A stretch of 64,000 bases of DNA, from assembly GCF_002234595.1 (NCBI RefSeq), contig NZ_NMUL01000065.1, positions 34,599 through 98,598 of the forward strand, in the 5' to 3' direction. Under the pieces are notes generated by a model, which worked only from the letters and a program-made list of their open reading frames with translations, ran no database searches and was not told where the DNA came from. Source of the DNA: Amycolatopsis vastitatis. Lineage in GTDB: Bacteria; Actinomycetota; Actinomycetes; Mycobacteriales; Pseudonocardiaceae. The position numbers were made by a program, and so were the translations under genes. Below are positions 1-7,477 of this stretch, piece after piece; position 1 is the stretch's first letter; the number at the start of each line of letters is the position of its first letter.

Positions 1-1
1 G

Positions 2-550
2 TACGACGTCGTCGTGCTCGACATCATGCTGCCCGAGCTGTCCGGCTACGAGGTGCTCAAACGCCTGCGGGCGGCCGAGAACTGGACGCCGGTGCTGATG
101 CTCACGGCGAAGGACGGCGAGTACGACGAAGCCGACGCGTTCGACCTCGGCGCCGACGACTACCTGTCCAAGCCGTTCTCGTTCGTCGTCCTCATCGCCC
201 GGCTGCGGGCGTTGCTGCGGCGCGGCGCCCCGGCTCGCCCGGCGGTGCTGGAGGCGGGCGACTTGCGGCTCGACCCCTCCGCCCGCACTGTCCACCGGGG
301 ACAAAAGCGGATCGAGCTGACCGCGCGGGAGTTCGGGCTGCTGGAGTTCCTGCTGCGCCGGGCGGGGACGGCCCTGTCGAAGAACGAGATCCTCGGCCAC
401 GTCTGGGACGCGCACTACGACGGTGACGAGAACGTCGTCGAGGTGTACATCGGGTACCTGCGGCGCAAGATCGATGCGCCGTTCGGCACGCACACCATCG
501 AGACGGTCCGCGGCGTGGGCTACCGGCTGGTAGACGTTACCCGATCGTGA
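2..550 (+). CDS. OmpR/PhoB-family response regulator, 5' truncated by window edge
   Basis: This is the C-terminal part of a two-component response regulator; the frame is open to the window edge, so the true start lies upstream. The receiver part shows the phospho-acceptor region VVVLDIMLP and the conserved lysine in LSKPF. A winged-helix DNA-binding domain follows, with the family-typical ELTAREFGLLEFLLRR and a C-terminal ETVRGVGYRL. The partner kinase is not visible: the next gene begins a gas-vesicle operon, so the kinase may lie upstream. The family is secure; the stimulus and target genes are unknown. Confidence 0.93.
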   Translation, partial: YDVVVLDIMLPELSGYEVLKRLRAAENWTPVLMLTAKDGEYDEADAFDLGADDYLSKPFSFVVLIARLRALLRRGAPARPAVLEAGDLRLDPSARTVHRGQKRIELTAREFGLLEFLLRRAGTALSKNEILGHVWDAHYDGDENVVEVYIGYLRRKIDAPFGTHTIETVRGVGYRLVDVTRS

Positions 551-733
551 TCTAACGGCTGTTTACCGGAAATTGGTCCCGCTGGGTGGTCCACCGTTGC
601 GCCGTTCGCCGCTGCGGGTTGGCGCGGATCGCCCAATCATCGGCGCGAACCGGTGAAAAATGCCGTGCCGTGACCGCGCTGCGGGTGGTCGCCGCTGTTG
701 CTACGGTGGGCACCACCCCCGACAAGGAAAGCG

Positions 734-1063
734 ATGACGGAATCGCCTCTGCCGTTCCCTGCCCAAAATAACAATTCTTCGGAAGCCGCCGGGAAATCCG
801 TTTCCGGGCTGCGGCTCGTCGACGCCATCGGTGCGGCGAAGGCCCAGTTCGGTCTGGTTACCGGGCTGACTCCGCATGCCGTGACCGGGGTCCGGAGCCG
901 CCCCGGCGGCGGCTGGTCCGTGCTCGTCGACGTCGTCGAGCTGGCCAGGATCCCGGACTCCACCAGCGTGATGGCCACCTACCGGGTGGACGTCGACGGA
1001 GACGGCGAACTCAGCGCGTGTGAGCGGCTGCGGCGGTTCACCCGGGGTGCCACCGATTCCTGA
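734..1063 (+). CDS. gvpO: Gas vesicle protein GvpO
   Basis: First gene of the gas-vesicle operon. The start chosen is ATG 734, preceded by AAGGAAAG; the open frame extends further upstream without a better site. The 109-residue product has a low-complexity N-terminus and a C-terminal domain (from about residue 30) with GGGWSVLVDVVELARIPD and MATYRVDVDGDGEL, the GvpO signature. GvpO is an accessory or regulatory gas-vesicle protein found first in actinobacterial clusters. The 183-bp gap from the upstream response regulator must carry the operon promoter; TACGGT at 702-707 is a weak -10 candidate without a convincing -35. Confidence 0.88.
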   Translation: MTESPLPFPAQNNNSSEAAGKSVSGLRLVDAIGAAKAQFGLVTGLTPHAVTGVRSRPGGGWSVLVDVVELARIPDSTSVMATYRVDVDGDGELSACERLRRFTRGATDS

Positions 1064-1079
1064 AAGGAAGGTCGACAGA

Positions 1080-1391
1080 GTGGGCACTTCGTCCGATTCC
1101 TTGGCGGACATCCTGGAACGCGTACTCGACAAGGGCGTCGTGATAGCCGGTGACATCGGGGTGAGCGTCGTCGACGTCGAATTACTGACCCTGCGTATCC
1201 GGCTGTTCATCGCGTCCGCCCAAACCGCCCGCGAAATGGGCATGGACTGGTGGACGAACGACCCGTTCTTTTCGCCGAATGCCGCCCGCGCCGAGCTGGC
1301 AGGCGATGACCGAAAGCTGGACTTGGCGGCACGCGTCGCCGAATTGGAGGCCCGGCTGCCCGTGCCGGGCGGGAGGGACGAACCGCGGTGA
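1080..1391 (+). CDS. gvpJ: Gas vesicle protein GvpJ (GvpA/J/M family)
   Basis: A 103-residue GvpA-family protein. The GvpA-like core (LADILERVLDKGVVIAGD then VELLTLRIRLFIAS) spans about residues 8-45 and is followed by REMGMDWWTNDPFF. The IDWW-like extension after the core is typical of actinobacterial GvpJ, not of the shell protein GvpA. GTG 1080 is chosen because GAAAGGAAGG lies just upstream, although the frame is open further 5'. Its stop overlaps the next start. GvpJ is an accessory protein needed for vesicle nucleation or shape; the J versus A assignment is by motif only. Confidence 0.8.
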   Translation: MGTSSDSLADILERVLDKGVVIAGDIGVSVVDVELLTLRIRLFIASAQTAREMGMDWWTNDPFFSPNAARAELAGDDRKLDLAARVAELEARLPVPGGRDEPR

Positions 1392-2122
1392 GCACCCGCA
1401 ACTGGCTGTGCGCGTACGCGATCACCCGCAACCGCCCGGCCGAACTGGACATGACCCCGGCACCCCGGCTCATCGGCTACCGCGACCTCGGCGTGGTCGT
1501 CGCCGACGTGTCGCCGGCGCGCTTCGACCGCATCGACTCGCTCGATCCGGTCGACGGCGCGCTCGCCGAGCTGGCCCGCGAGCACGACGCCGTGGTGCGC
1601 GCGGTGTTCCGCCACGAACCCGTGCTGCCGCTGCGGTTCGGCACGGTCATCGATGGCGAGGCCGCCGCGCTCCGGCTCCTGGAGACCGCCTACGACCAGG
1701 CCCGCGACTGCCTCGACGAGGTGGCGGGCCACCGCGAGTGGGGTGTCCGCGTGCGGCACACCGAACCCGCCGCGACCAGCAGACCGGATTCCGCGGGTCT
1801 GACCGGCACGCAGTACCTCGTCCGGCGGCGCGAACGGCTGCAGGCGATCCAGCGCGCCCGCGAGGACGTCGTCGGCGCCGCCGGACGGCTCGAGAACGCG
1901 TTGCGCCGGCACGCCGCCGACAGCGTCGAGCGGGCCCGGCCGCACGGTGTGCTCGTCAACACCGCCTACCTGGTGGAAACCGGGCGGGAGGCCGCGTTCC
2001 ACGCCGAGTTCGAGTGGTTCGCCCGCGAGCTGCGTGAGGTGGGCGCGACGGTCGAGACCTCCGGGCCCTGGCCGCCGTACTCGTTCACCGACGTCGAGCT
2101 CGGGGCGGCCGCCCATGGCTGA
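1388..2122 (+). CDS. Gas vesicle protein of the GvpF/GvpL family
   Basis: A 244-residue GvpF/L family protein, recognisable from the N-terminal WLCAYAITRN, the middle HEPVLPLRFGTVIDGEAAALRLL and the C-terminal GPWPPYSF. GvpF contacts GvpA during vesicle assembly in known systems. Translation starts at GTG 1388 in a GTGA overlap with the preceding stop, so the genes are probably translationally coupled. The cluster carries a second, shorter F/L paralogue at 2877-3443; sequence alone does not say which is F and which is L. Confidence 0.88.
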   Translation: MSTRNWLCAYAITRNRPAELDMTPAPRLIGYRDLGVVVADVSPARFDRIDSLDPVDGALAELAREHDAVVRAVFRHEPVLPLRFGTVIDGEAAALRLLETAYDQARDCLDEVAGHREWGVRVRHTEPAATSRPDSAGLTGTQYLVRRRERLQAIQRAREDVVGAAGRLENALRRHAADSVERARPHGVLVNTAYLVETGREAAFHAEFEWFARELREVGATVETSGPWPPYSFTDVELGAAAHG

Positions 2123-2303
2123 CCCCGAGGTCTTCGAGGTCGGCCGTGGCAACGCCGTCGAGGCGGTCGCGGACCTGCTCGACCGGGTGGTGCACCGCGG
2201 CGCCGTGGTGACCGGCGACGTGATCATCTCGCTCGCCGGCATCGACCTGGTGCGGCTCGACCTGCGGCTGCTGCTGCTCGGGATCGAGGGGCCGCCGGGA
2301 TGA
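2115..2303 (+). CDS. gvpS: Small GvpA-family protein, GvpS-like
   Basis: A 62-residue protein starting at ATG 2115, overlapping the end of the preceding F/L gene by 8 bases. Residues 13-57 form a minimal GvpA-like unit: VADLLDRVVHRGAVVTGDVIISLAGIDLVRLDLRLLLL. It lacks the IDWW extension of GvpJ and the longer tail of GvpA, which matches actinobacterial GvpS, a small accessory protein located just before gvpK. The overlap with gvpK (start 2300) points to coupled translation. Family assignment is good; the S label rests on size and position. Confidence 0.72.
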   Translation: MADPEVFEVGRGNAVEAVADLLDRVVHRGAVVTGDVIISLAGIDLVRLDLRLLLLGIEGPPG

Positions 2304-2557
2304 GCGAGCCCGTCCGCATCGCCGCCGACGCCGGCCGCGGGCTCGGCCACCTGGTCGTCACCGTGCTCGACATCCTCAAGGAAGTGCTGGAGCGGCAGGC
2401 GTTGCGGCGCCTCGACGCCGGCACCCTCACCCCGGACCAGATCGAGGAGCTCGGCCAGGCCCTGATCGGGCTGGAGCTCCGGTTCGCCGAAATCCGTGCC
2501 GCCCTCGACGAAATCCCGGGCGGCATCCTGGAAACGGAAGGACGAAGACCGCAGTGA
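2300..2557 (+). CDS. gvpK: Gas vesicle protein GvpK
   Basis: An 85-residue GvpK. Most of the protein is the family domain: GLGHLVVTVLDILKEVLERQ, ALRRLDAGTLTPDQIEELG, then LIGLELRFAEIRA. GvpK is an essential accessory protein in characterised gas-vesicle clusters. It starts with ATG in an ATGA overlap with the GvpS-like gene and ends in a GTGA overlap with gvpA. Confidence 0.9.
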   Translation: MSEPVRIAADAGRGLGHLVVTVLDILKEVLERQALRRLDAGTLTPDQIEELGQALIGLELRFAEIRAALDEIPGGILETEGRRPQ

Positions 2558-2880
2558 CCACACCCGGACAGACGGGCGGCGGGCTCGCCGACACCCTCAA
2601 CATCCTGCTCGACAAGGGACTCGTCATCGACGCTTCGGTGAAGGTGTCCCTGATCGGCATCGAGCTGCTGTCGATCGAAGCCCGGATCGTGATCGCCAGC
2701 GTCGACACCTACATCCGCTACCTCGAAGCGATGCAGCGGGTCAACGCGCAGGCCAAGACCCCCAACCCCGGGCAGATCTCGATGGGGCTCGACCAGACCG
2801 TCGGGCTGATCCCGCCCCCGCCGCCGACCCACGCCGTCGCCGTCCCGATGGAGCCGGCCGTCCCGGTCGACCAGCAGTGA
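2554..2880 (+). CDS. gvpA: Gas vesicle structural protein GvpA with proline-rich tail
   Basis: A 108-residue protein starting at GTG 2554. Residues 10-62 are the classic GvpA shell unit: LADTLNILLDKGLVIDASVK, VSLIGIELLSIEARIVIASV, DTYIRYLEA. This amphipathic segment assembles into the ribs of the vesicle wall in known systems. A tail rich in Pro and Ala follows (IPPPPPTHAVAVPM), longer than in minimal GvpA proteins. It is the only gene of the cluster that looks like the main shell protein, although it sits sixth in the operon instead of second. Confidence 0.87.
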   Translation: MTTPGQTGGGLADTLNILLDKGLVIDASVKVSLIGIELLSIEARIVIASVDTYIRYLEAMQRVNAQAKTPNPGQISMGLDQTVGLIPPPPPTHAVAVPMEPAVPVDQQ

Positions 2881-3443
2881 CGCTGCAGCTGTACGGCGTC
2901 GTGCGGGCCGGGCATCCGCGGGCCCCGCGCACGGTGTGCTGGGACGACCTGGCGATGGTCGTCGGCGAAGCGCCCGACCAGCCCGATCCGGCGACGCACC
3001 TCGCGGTGGTGTCGGCGCTCGTCGAGGGCGGACCGGTGCTGCCGGTCCGGTTCGGCACCGTGGCCGAGGACGAGGACGCCGTCCGCGCCGAGGTGCTGGC
3101 CCCGTCTGCCGACACCTACCGCGCCGACCTCGACCGGCTCGACGGCCTGGCCGAGGTGCACGTCTGCCTGCGGTTCACCGAACCCGGGTCGGCGTGGCGG
3201 GCGGCGCGCTCCGACGTGCTGCTCTCGGAGGTCGCCGAACGGGCCCGTGACTCGGTGTCGCTGCCGGCGGGCGAGTCCGCCGACGAGCGGTGGGCGTTCC
3301 TGGTCGGGCTGGGCGACCTGCTCGTCGTCCGCGACGCCGTCGCCGGGCTCGACGGGGGTGGGGAGGTCCGGGCCGAGTGGGTCGGGCCGCTGCCCGCGTA
3401 CAGCTTCCTCGACCGACGGACGTGTTCGCGCTGGAGCTGGTGA
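2877..3443 (+). CDS. Second GvpF/GvpL-family protein
   Basis: A 188-residue paralogue of the gene at 1388-2122, beginning at GTG 2877 in a GTGA overlap with gvpA. It keeps the family landmarks LQLYGVVRAG, GPVLPVRFGTVAEDEDAVRAE and the C-terminal GPLPAYSFLD. It is about 55 residues shorter than the first copy, mostly in the central helical region. Having two F/L proteins is usual for actinobacterial clusters. Its stop overlaps the start of the NHL-repeat gene. Confidence 0.85.
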   Translation: MTLQLYGVVRAGHPRAPRTVCWDDLAMVVGEAPDQPDPATHLAVVSALVEGGPVLPVRFGTVAEDEDAVRAEVLAPSADTYRADLDRLDGLAEVHVCLRFTEPGSAWRAARSDVLLSEVAERARDSVSLPAGESADERWAFLVGLGDLLVVRDAVAGLDGGGEVRAEWVGPLPAYSFLDRRTCSRWSW

Positions 3444-4045
3444 GCGGGGGCGGAACAGTCGCTGAACACTCGTCCCGGCCCTGGCCGCCGTGGCTCGCGG
3501 CCGGTGATCCTGGTGCCGTGACCAGCAGCGAACTCGCGGCGCTCCCGCGGGCGTTCGGCGGTCCCGGCACCGGGCCGGGGCAGTTCCGCTCGCCGTCCGG
3601 GATCGCCGTCGACGCCCGCGGCCGCGTGTGGGTGGCCGACACCGGCAACGACCGCGTCCAGGCGTTCACCCGCGACGGCGCGCTTGTGCGCGTCCTGGCC
3701 GGGCGGCTCAAGGCGCCGGAAGGGGTGGCGGTCGACGCGGCGGGCCACGTCTACGTCGCCGACACCGGCAACCGCCGCGTGGTGCAGTTCTCGTGGTGGG
3801 GCGGGTTCGTGCGCGATTTCGGTGGACTGGCCAGGCCCCGCGCGGTCGCGCTGGACCACGCCGGGCGGCTGCTGGTCGACGACACCGGGCGCGTGGCCCG
3901 GTTCTGCACCCGCACCGGCGCCGCGCTGTCCGACACGACCGAGCCGATCGGCTCACCGAGGGACATGGCCGACGACGGCGCGGGCGGCATCTGGGTCGCC
4001 GAGACGGGCAACCACCGGATCGTCCACTTCGGAGCGACCGGCTAG
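3440..4045 (+). CDS. NHL-repeat beta-propeller protein at the end of the gas-vesicle operon
   Basis: About 201 residues with several NHL repeats: FRSPSGIAVDARGRVWVADT, APEGVAVDAAGHVYVADTGN, RPRAVALDHAGRLLVDDTG and GGIWVAETGNHRIVHF. NHL repeats build beta-propellers that bind proteins or ligands. No signal peptide is visible, so it should act in the cytosol. GTG 3440 is chosen because it overlaps the preceding gvp stop as GTGA, like the other junctions in this operon; GTG 3422 is an alternative. The coupling argues it is a bona fide member of the gas-vesicle operon, though NHL proteins are not part of the textbook Gvp set. Confidence 0.8.
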   Translation: MSGGGTVAEHSSRPWPPWLAAGDPGAVTSSELAALPRAFGGPGTGPGQFRSPSGIAVDARGRVWVADTGNDRVQAFTRDGALVRVLAGRLKAPEGVAVDAAGHVYVADTGNRRVVQFSWWGGFVRDFGGLARPRAVALDHAGRLLVDDTGRVARFCTRTGAALSDTTEPIGSPRDMADDGAGGIWVAETGNHRIVHFGATG

Positions 4046-4443
4046 TTCTTCGAGATCGCGGCCGTCGCGCGGACCACGGCGGTGCACCGGTTTTCGACGT
4101 ATTCGAGCCCGCCTTCTTCGGCGATGCGGCGCGCTTCGGCGGAGACGATGCCCTGCTGCAGCCACAACGCCTTGGCGCCGATCTCGACCGCGTCGCGGGC
4201 GATGCCGGGTGCTTCCGGGGACGGCCGGAAGACATCGACGAGGTCGACCGGTTCCGGGATGTCCTTCAGTGACCGGTAGACCTTCTCGCCGAGCAGCTCG
4301 GTCGCGCTCGGGTGCACCGGGATGATCCGGAAGCCGTGCGCCTGCAGGACCGCCGGGACGCCGTGCGCGGCCTTGGCCGGGTCCCGGCTCAGGCCGACGA
4401 CGGCGATCGTCTTCGCGTTCTCGAGGATCTGCTCCGCGTTCAT
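4042..4443 (-). CDS. CoA-binding domain protein (YccU-like)
   Basis: A 133-residue single-domain protein of the CoA_binding_2 family: NAKTIAVVGLSRDPAKAAHG at residues 9-28, HGFRIIPVHPSATELLGEKV, then VDLVDVFRPSPEAP and KALWLQQGIVS. These are the Rossmann-like motifs of small CoA-binding proteins, whose physiological role is mostly unknown. It is convergent with the gas-vesicle operon: the two stop codons overlap by 4 bases. Confidence 0.88.
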   Translation of the reverse strand: MNAEQILENAKTIAVVGLSRDPAKAAHGVPAVLQAHGFRIIPVHPSATELLGEKVYRSLKDIPEPVDLVDVFRPSPEAPGIARDAVEIGAKALWLQQGIVSAEARRIAEEGGLEYVENRCTAVVRATAAISKN

Positions 4444-4466
4444 ACCGGTGGAACGCGCGCCAGGCG

Positions 4467-5039
4467 TCAAAGCTTCCACACGCGCAGGCCACGCACGCGG
4501 TAGACCGGCCAGACGACGTGCCACGGCTTGCGGTGCGCGAAGGTCGCCGCGCACGTCAGGATGTTGCGGGCGGCCGTCGTCGCGACCTCGTGGCGGTCCG
4601 GCCAGGTCGTGCCCCTGGCGCCGACGGCGATCCGGAACACGGTCAGCAGGCCACGGCCCTGCAGGTCGTACTTCGCGCCGGTGTCGCCGGAGCCGGGAGC
4701 CAGTTCGGCGATTTCGGCGCCGAAGGCGCGGGCCGCCTGCGGCGCCACCTCCGCCGGAACCGCGCCGACACTGCGGGTGATCGCCTTGCCGTGCATGCGC
4801 CGCGCGTACCGGAACAGCAGCGAGCGTTCCCACCACGGCAGCAGGCGGTGGTGCCGGAGGAGGGCGGCGCACTCGCCGTGCCCGATCGCGAAGATGCTCG
4901 TGAGCTCGTCGTAGGCGCCGTTCGTCGCCGGCTCGTTCAGGTGCAGCCGCACCTCGAACCGGGTGCGCGCGGTGAGCTCGTCGAGCTTCTCGCGGTGATC
5001 GAGCCGCGCCTTCGCGCGGGAGAGCGACCAGTCGGGCAT
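4467..5039 (-). CDS. Conserved hypothetical protein, basic, 190 aa
   Basis: I do not recognise this family. The 190-residue product starts at ATG 5039 (MPDWSLSRAKARLDHREKLD); the frame is open upstream but no better start is seen. It is rich in Arg and His (LLRHHRLLPWWERSLLFRYA), has no signal peptide or clear membrane segment, and ends in a basic, aromatic stretch. It lies 23 bp upstream of the CoA-binding gene on the same strand, so the two may be co-transcribed. Confidence 0.6.
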   Translation of the reverse strand: MPDWSLSRAKARLDHREKLDELTARTRFEVRLHLNEPATNGAYDELTSIFAIGHGECAALLRHHRLLPWWERSLLFRYARRMHGKAITRSVGAVPAEVAPQAARAFGAEIAELAPGSGDTGAKYDLQGRGLLTVFRIAVGARGTTWPDRHEVATTAARNILTCAATFAHRKPWHVVWPVYRVRGLRVWKL

Positions 5040-5095
5040 CGGACCTCCAGGCGTCGCGCACAGGCTAGTTCGCGGGCGACGCCCGGACCACGCTT

Positions 5096-5599
5096 TCAGC
5101 CGATCTTCTCGCCGTACATCTCGCCGAGCGGGTCGGAGATCAGCTCGACGCGGGCACCGTCCGGGTCGGACAGATAGATCGACGTCTTGCTTTCCAGGAG
5201 GTACTGCACGCCGGCCTCGTCGAGCTTGTCCTTGATGGCGCTCCACCGTTCGGGCGTGACCGACAGTGCCAGGTGGTGCAGTCCACCGAGGACTTCCGCG
5301 TACGGGCCGAGGTCCAGGCCGGGCAGGTCGAAGAAGGCGACCGCGTTGCCGTTGCCGACGTCGAAGAAGAAGTGGCTGGAGCCCGGGTAGTCCCGGTTCT
5401 CGATCAGCTCGGTGAGCGGGAAGCCGAGGATGTCCTGGTAGAACTCGATGGTCCGCTCGACGTCGCTGGAGATCAGCGCGGTGTGGTGGATGCCGCGGCC
5501 GTTCGTCGCCGGGCGTTCGGCGGCGGGGTGCAGGTGGCGCTCGCGCAGGGCGTCGCGGATCTCGGCGAGCTTGGTGACCTCGGCCTGGGTCGGTGCCAT
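5096..5599 (-). CDS. VOC-family (glyoxalase/extradiol dioxygenase fold) protein
   Basis: A 167-residue protein with one vicinal-oxygen-chelate domain. Metal-ligand candidates are the His in GIHHTALISSDVERTIEFYQ, the His in GGLHHLALSV and the Glu in ARVELISDP. An N-terminal helical extension of about 45 residues precedes the domain. ATG 5599 is chosen with a GAGGGA-rich upstream; a GTG nine bases earlier is possible. It is divergent from a hydratase/decarboxylase pair, so a role in aromatic ring-cleavage chemistry is conceivable, but one VOC domain does not fix the substrate. Confidence 0.8.
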   Translation of the reverse strand: MAPTQAEVTKLAEIRDALRERHLHPAAERPATNGRGIHHTALISSDVERTIEFYQDILGFPLTELIENRDYPGSSHFFFDVGNGNAVAFFDLPGLDLGPYAEVLGGLHHLALSVTPERWSAIKDKLDEAGVQYLLESKTSIYLSDPDGARVELISDPLGEMYGEKIG

Positions 5600-5737
5600 G
5601 TCCCTCACGTCCCTTCCTGGTGTGTCTTCCAAGCTACGCCCGATTTATCTCGCGTGCAAGAGGTTGTCCGGCGAGAGTTCCGCTGGACGGAACACCGGTG
5701 CTTGTGTCCCGGGTGCGCGCCCGGCAGAGTCCCGGGG

Positions 5738-6538
5738 GTGGACGTCAGCAGGGTGCAGGAGGCCGCCGCCGTACTGGCGCACGCCTATGCCGCGCGTGAG
5801 CCGATCGAACCGCTGATCAAGACCTACCCGGACGCGGGGATCGAAGACGCGTACCGGATCCAGCAGGAGCAGGTGCGCCGCTGGGTCGAAGCCGGCGACG
5901 CCGTCCGCGGGCACAAGGTCGGCCTCGCGTCGGCGGCGATGCAGCGGCAGATGGGCGTCGACCAGCCCGACTACGGGCACCTCACCGGCAGCATGTTCCA
6001 CCTGGAACACCAGCCGATCCCGACCTCGGCGTTCCTGCAGCCGCGCATCGAACCGGAGATCGCGTTCGTCCTCGGCTCGGCGCTGCGCGGCCCCGGCGTC
6101 ACGGTCGCCGACGCCGTGCGGGCGGTCGACTTCGTGCTGCCGTCGCTGGAGATCGTCGACTCGCGGATCCAGGACTGGAAGATCTCGCTGTTCGACACGA
6201 TCGCCGACAACGCGTCCTCCGGCGGGGTGGTGCTGGGCAGCAGCCCGACCGTGCTTTCGGCCGCCGACCTGCGGCTGGCGGGCTGCGTGCTGTACCAGAA
6301 CGGTTCGGTGGCGGCGACCGGCGCGGGCGGCGCGGTGCTCGGGTCGCCGCTGAACTCGCTGGTGTGGCTGGCGAACACGGTCGGTCCGCTCGGCGTCACC
6401 CTGGAGCCGGGGCACGTCGTGCTGCCGGGCTCGATGACCCGGGCGATCCCGGTGTCGCCGGGCGACACGGTCGTCGCGACCATCGCCGGCATCGGCAGCG
6501 TCACCGCGGTCTTCGCCCCTGCTTCGGAGGAATCATGA
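5738..6538 (+). CDS. 2-keto-4-pentenoate hydratase-family protein
   Basis: A 266-residue member of the fumarylacetoacetase-like hydratase/decarboxylase family (MhpD type). The metal-binding region IEPEIAFVLGS and the later PSLEIVDSR and TIADNASSGG motifs are visible. The enzyme would hydrate 2-oxopent-4-enoate-like products of meta-cleavage pathways. GTG 5738 is the chosen start. The next gene is a paralogue starting in an ATGA overlap; in Pseudomonas-type pathways such a hydratase and decarboxylase form a complex. No aldolase or acetaldehyde dehydrogenase follows here. Confidence 0.86.
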   Translation: MDVSRVQEAAAVLAHAYAAREPIEPLIKTYPDAGIEDAYRIQQEQVRRWVEAGDAVRGHKVGLASAAMQRQMGVDQPDYGHLTGSMFHLEHQPIPTSAFLQPRIEPEIAFVLGSALRGPGVTVADAVRAVDFVLPSLEIVDSRIQDWKISLFDTIADNASSGGVVLGSSPTVLSAADLRLAGCVLYQNGSVAATGAGGAVLGSPLNSLVWLANTVGPLGVTLEPGHVVLPGSMTRAIPVSPGDTVVATIAGIGSVTAVFAPASEES

Positions 6539-7296
6539 ACGTACGCGAGGCAGCGGCTTCCCTGCTGGGGACGGTTTCGGAACGGGCCCCGCTCTCTGCC
6601 GGCTGGCCGGACCTGGACGTCGAGACGGCGTACGCGATCCAGGACGAGGCCCTGCGGCTGCGGCGGGCCCGCGGCGAGACGCTCGTCGGGCTGAAGCTCG
6701 GCCTGACGTCGCGGGCCAAGCAGCAGCGGATGGGCATCGACTCGCCGCTGCTGGCCTGGCTCACCGACGCGATGGTGCTGCCGGCGGGCGCGCCGGTGCC
6801 GCACGACGCGCTGATCCACCCGCGAGCCGAGCCGGAGCTGGTGTTCGTGCTGGGTAGTCCGCTGGCGGGCCCCGGCGTCACCGCGGCGACGGCACTGGCC
6901 GCCGTCGACCGCGTGTACGGCGGCATCGAGGTCATCGACAGCCGGTACGCCGACTACCGCTTCACGCTCCCGGACGCCGTCGCGGACAACGGCTCGTCGG
7001 CGTACTTCAGCGTCGGCCCGGTGGGCCTGCCGCCTGCCTCCCTGGACCTGTCGCTGGAAGCGGCCCTGCTGGAAGTCGACGGCCAGATCGTCGACACGGC
7101 CACGGGAGCGGCGGTCCAGGGCCACCCGGCGGAGGCCCTGGCCTTGGCCGCGAACGCGCTGGGCGCGCGAGGCCTGGCCCTGGAACCGGGCTGGCTGGTC
7201 CTGACCGGCGGCATGACGGACGCGGTCCCGCTCCGCCGAGGCTCCCGCGTCGCGGCCCACTTCTCCCACCTGGGCTCCATCACCCTCTCCACCTGA
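6535..7296 (+). CDS. 4-oxalocrotonate decarboxylase-like protein (hydratase paralogue)
   Basis: A 253-residue paralogue of the preceding protein, with AEPELVFVLGSPLAGPGV, GGIEVIDSRYADYRFTLPD and AVADNGSSAYF. The pairing of two FAH-superfamily members with ATGA overlap and a strong CGGAGG ribosome binding site is the usual arrangement of hydratase plus 4-oxalocrotonate decarboxylase. Which of the two carries which activity is inferred from family resemblance only. Confidence 0.8.
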   Translation: MNVREAAASLLGTVSERAPLSAGWPDLDVETAYAIQDEALRLRRARGETLVGLKLGLTSRAKQQRMGIDSPLLAWLTDAMVLPAGAPVPHDALIHPRAEPELVFVLGSPLAGPGVTAATALAAVDRVYGGIEVIDSRYADYRFTLPDAVADNGSSAYFSVGPVGLPPASLDLSLEAALLEVDGQIVDTATGAAVQGHPAEALALAANALGARGLALEPGWLVLTGGMTDAVPLRRGSRVAAHFSHLGSITLST

Positions 7297-7303
7297 CCGT
7301 GTC

Positions 7304-7477
7304 GCCCCTCCAATCACACGTGATGCCCCTCCAATCACGCGAGATCCGGTTCCGATCACGCGAAGGACGTGTACCGGACCGGCGAGTTCGCGTACCTGGA
7401 GAGTCGGTTCGCGTACCTGGAGGGTCGGCCGGTGAGCCGACCCTCCAGGTACGCGAACCGACCGTCCGGGTACGTCA
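7304..7477. repeat. 21-bp-period repeat array between convergent genes
   Basis: Six direct units of exactly 21 bp start at 7304, 7325, 7346, 7367, 7388 and 7409. Units 1 and 2 differ at two positions; units 5 and 6 (core GCGTACCTGGAG) also differ at two; units 3 and 4 are diverged intermediates. Two inverted units follow at 7436-7456, an exact reverse complement of unit 6, and at 7457-7477, diverged and containing the stop codon of the hydrolase gene. The array fills the space between convergent gene ends and can fold into a long hairpin, so it may terminate transcription from both sides. Confidence 0.85.

Noticed and set aside
701..2563. 620-residue open frame on the minus strand across the gas-vesicle operon
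   Set aside because: It is a shadow of high G+C codon bias: low-complexity composition, no recognisable domain, and it overlaps seven well-supported plus-strand genes.
7304..7477. CRISPR array
   Set aside because: Units are directly adjacent 21-mers without spacers and partly inverted; no cas genes are present.
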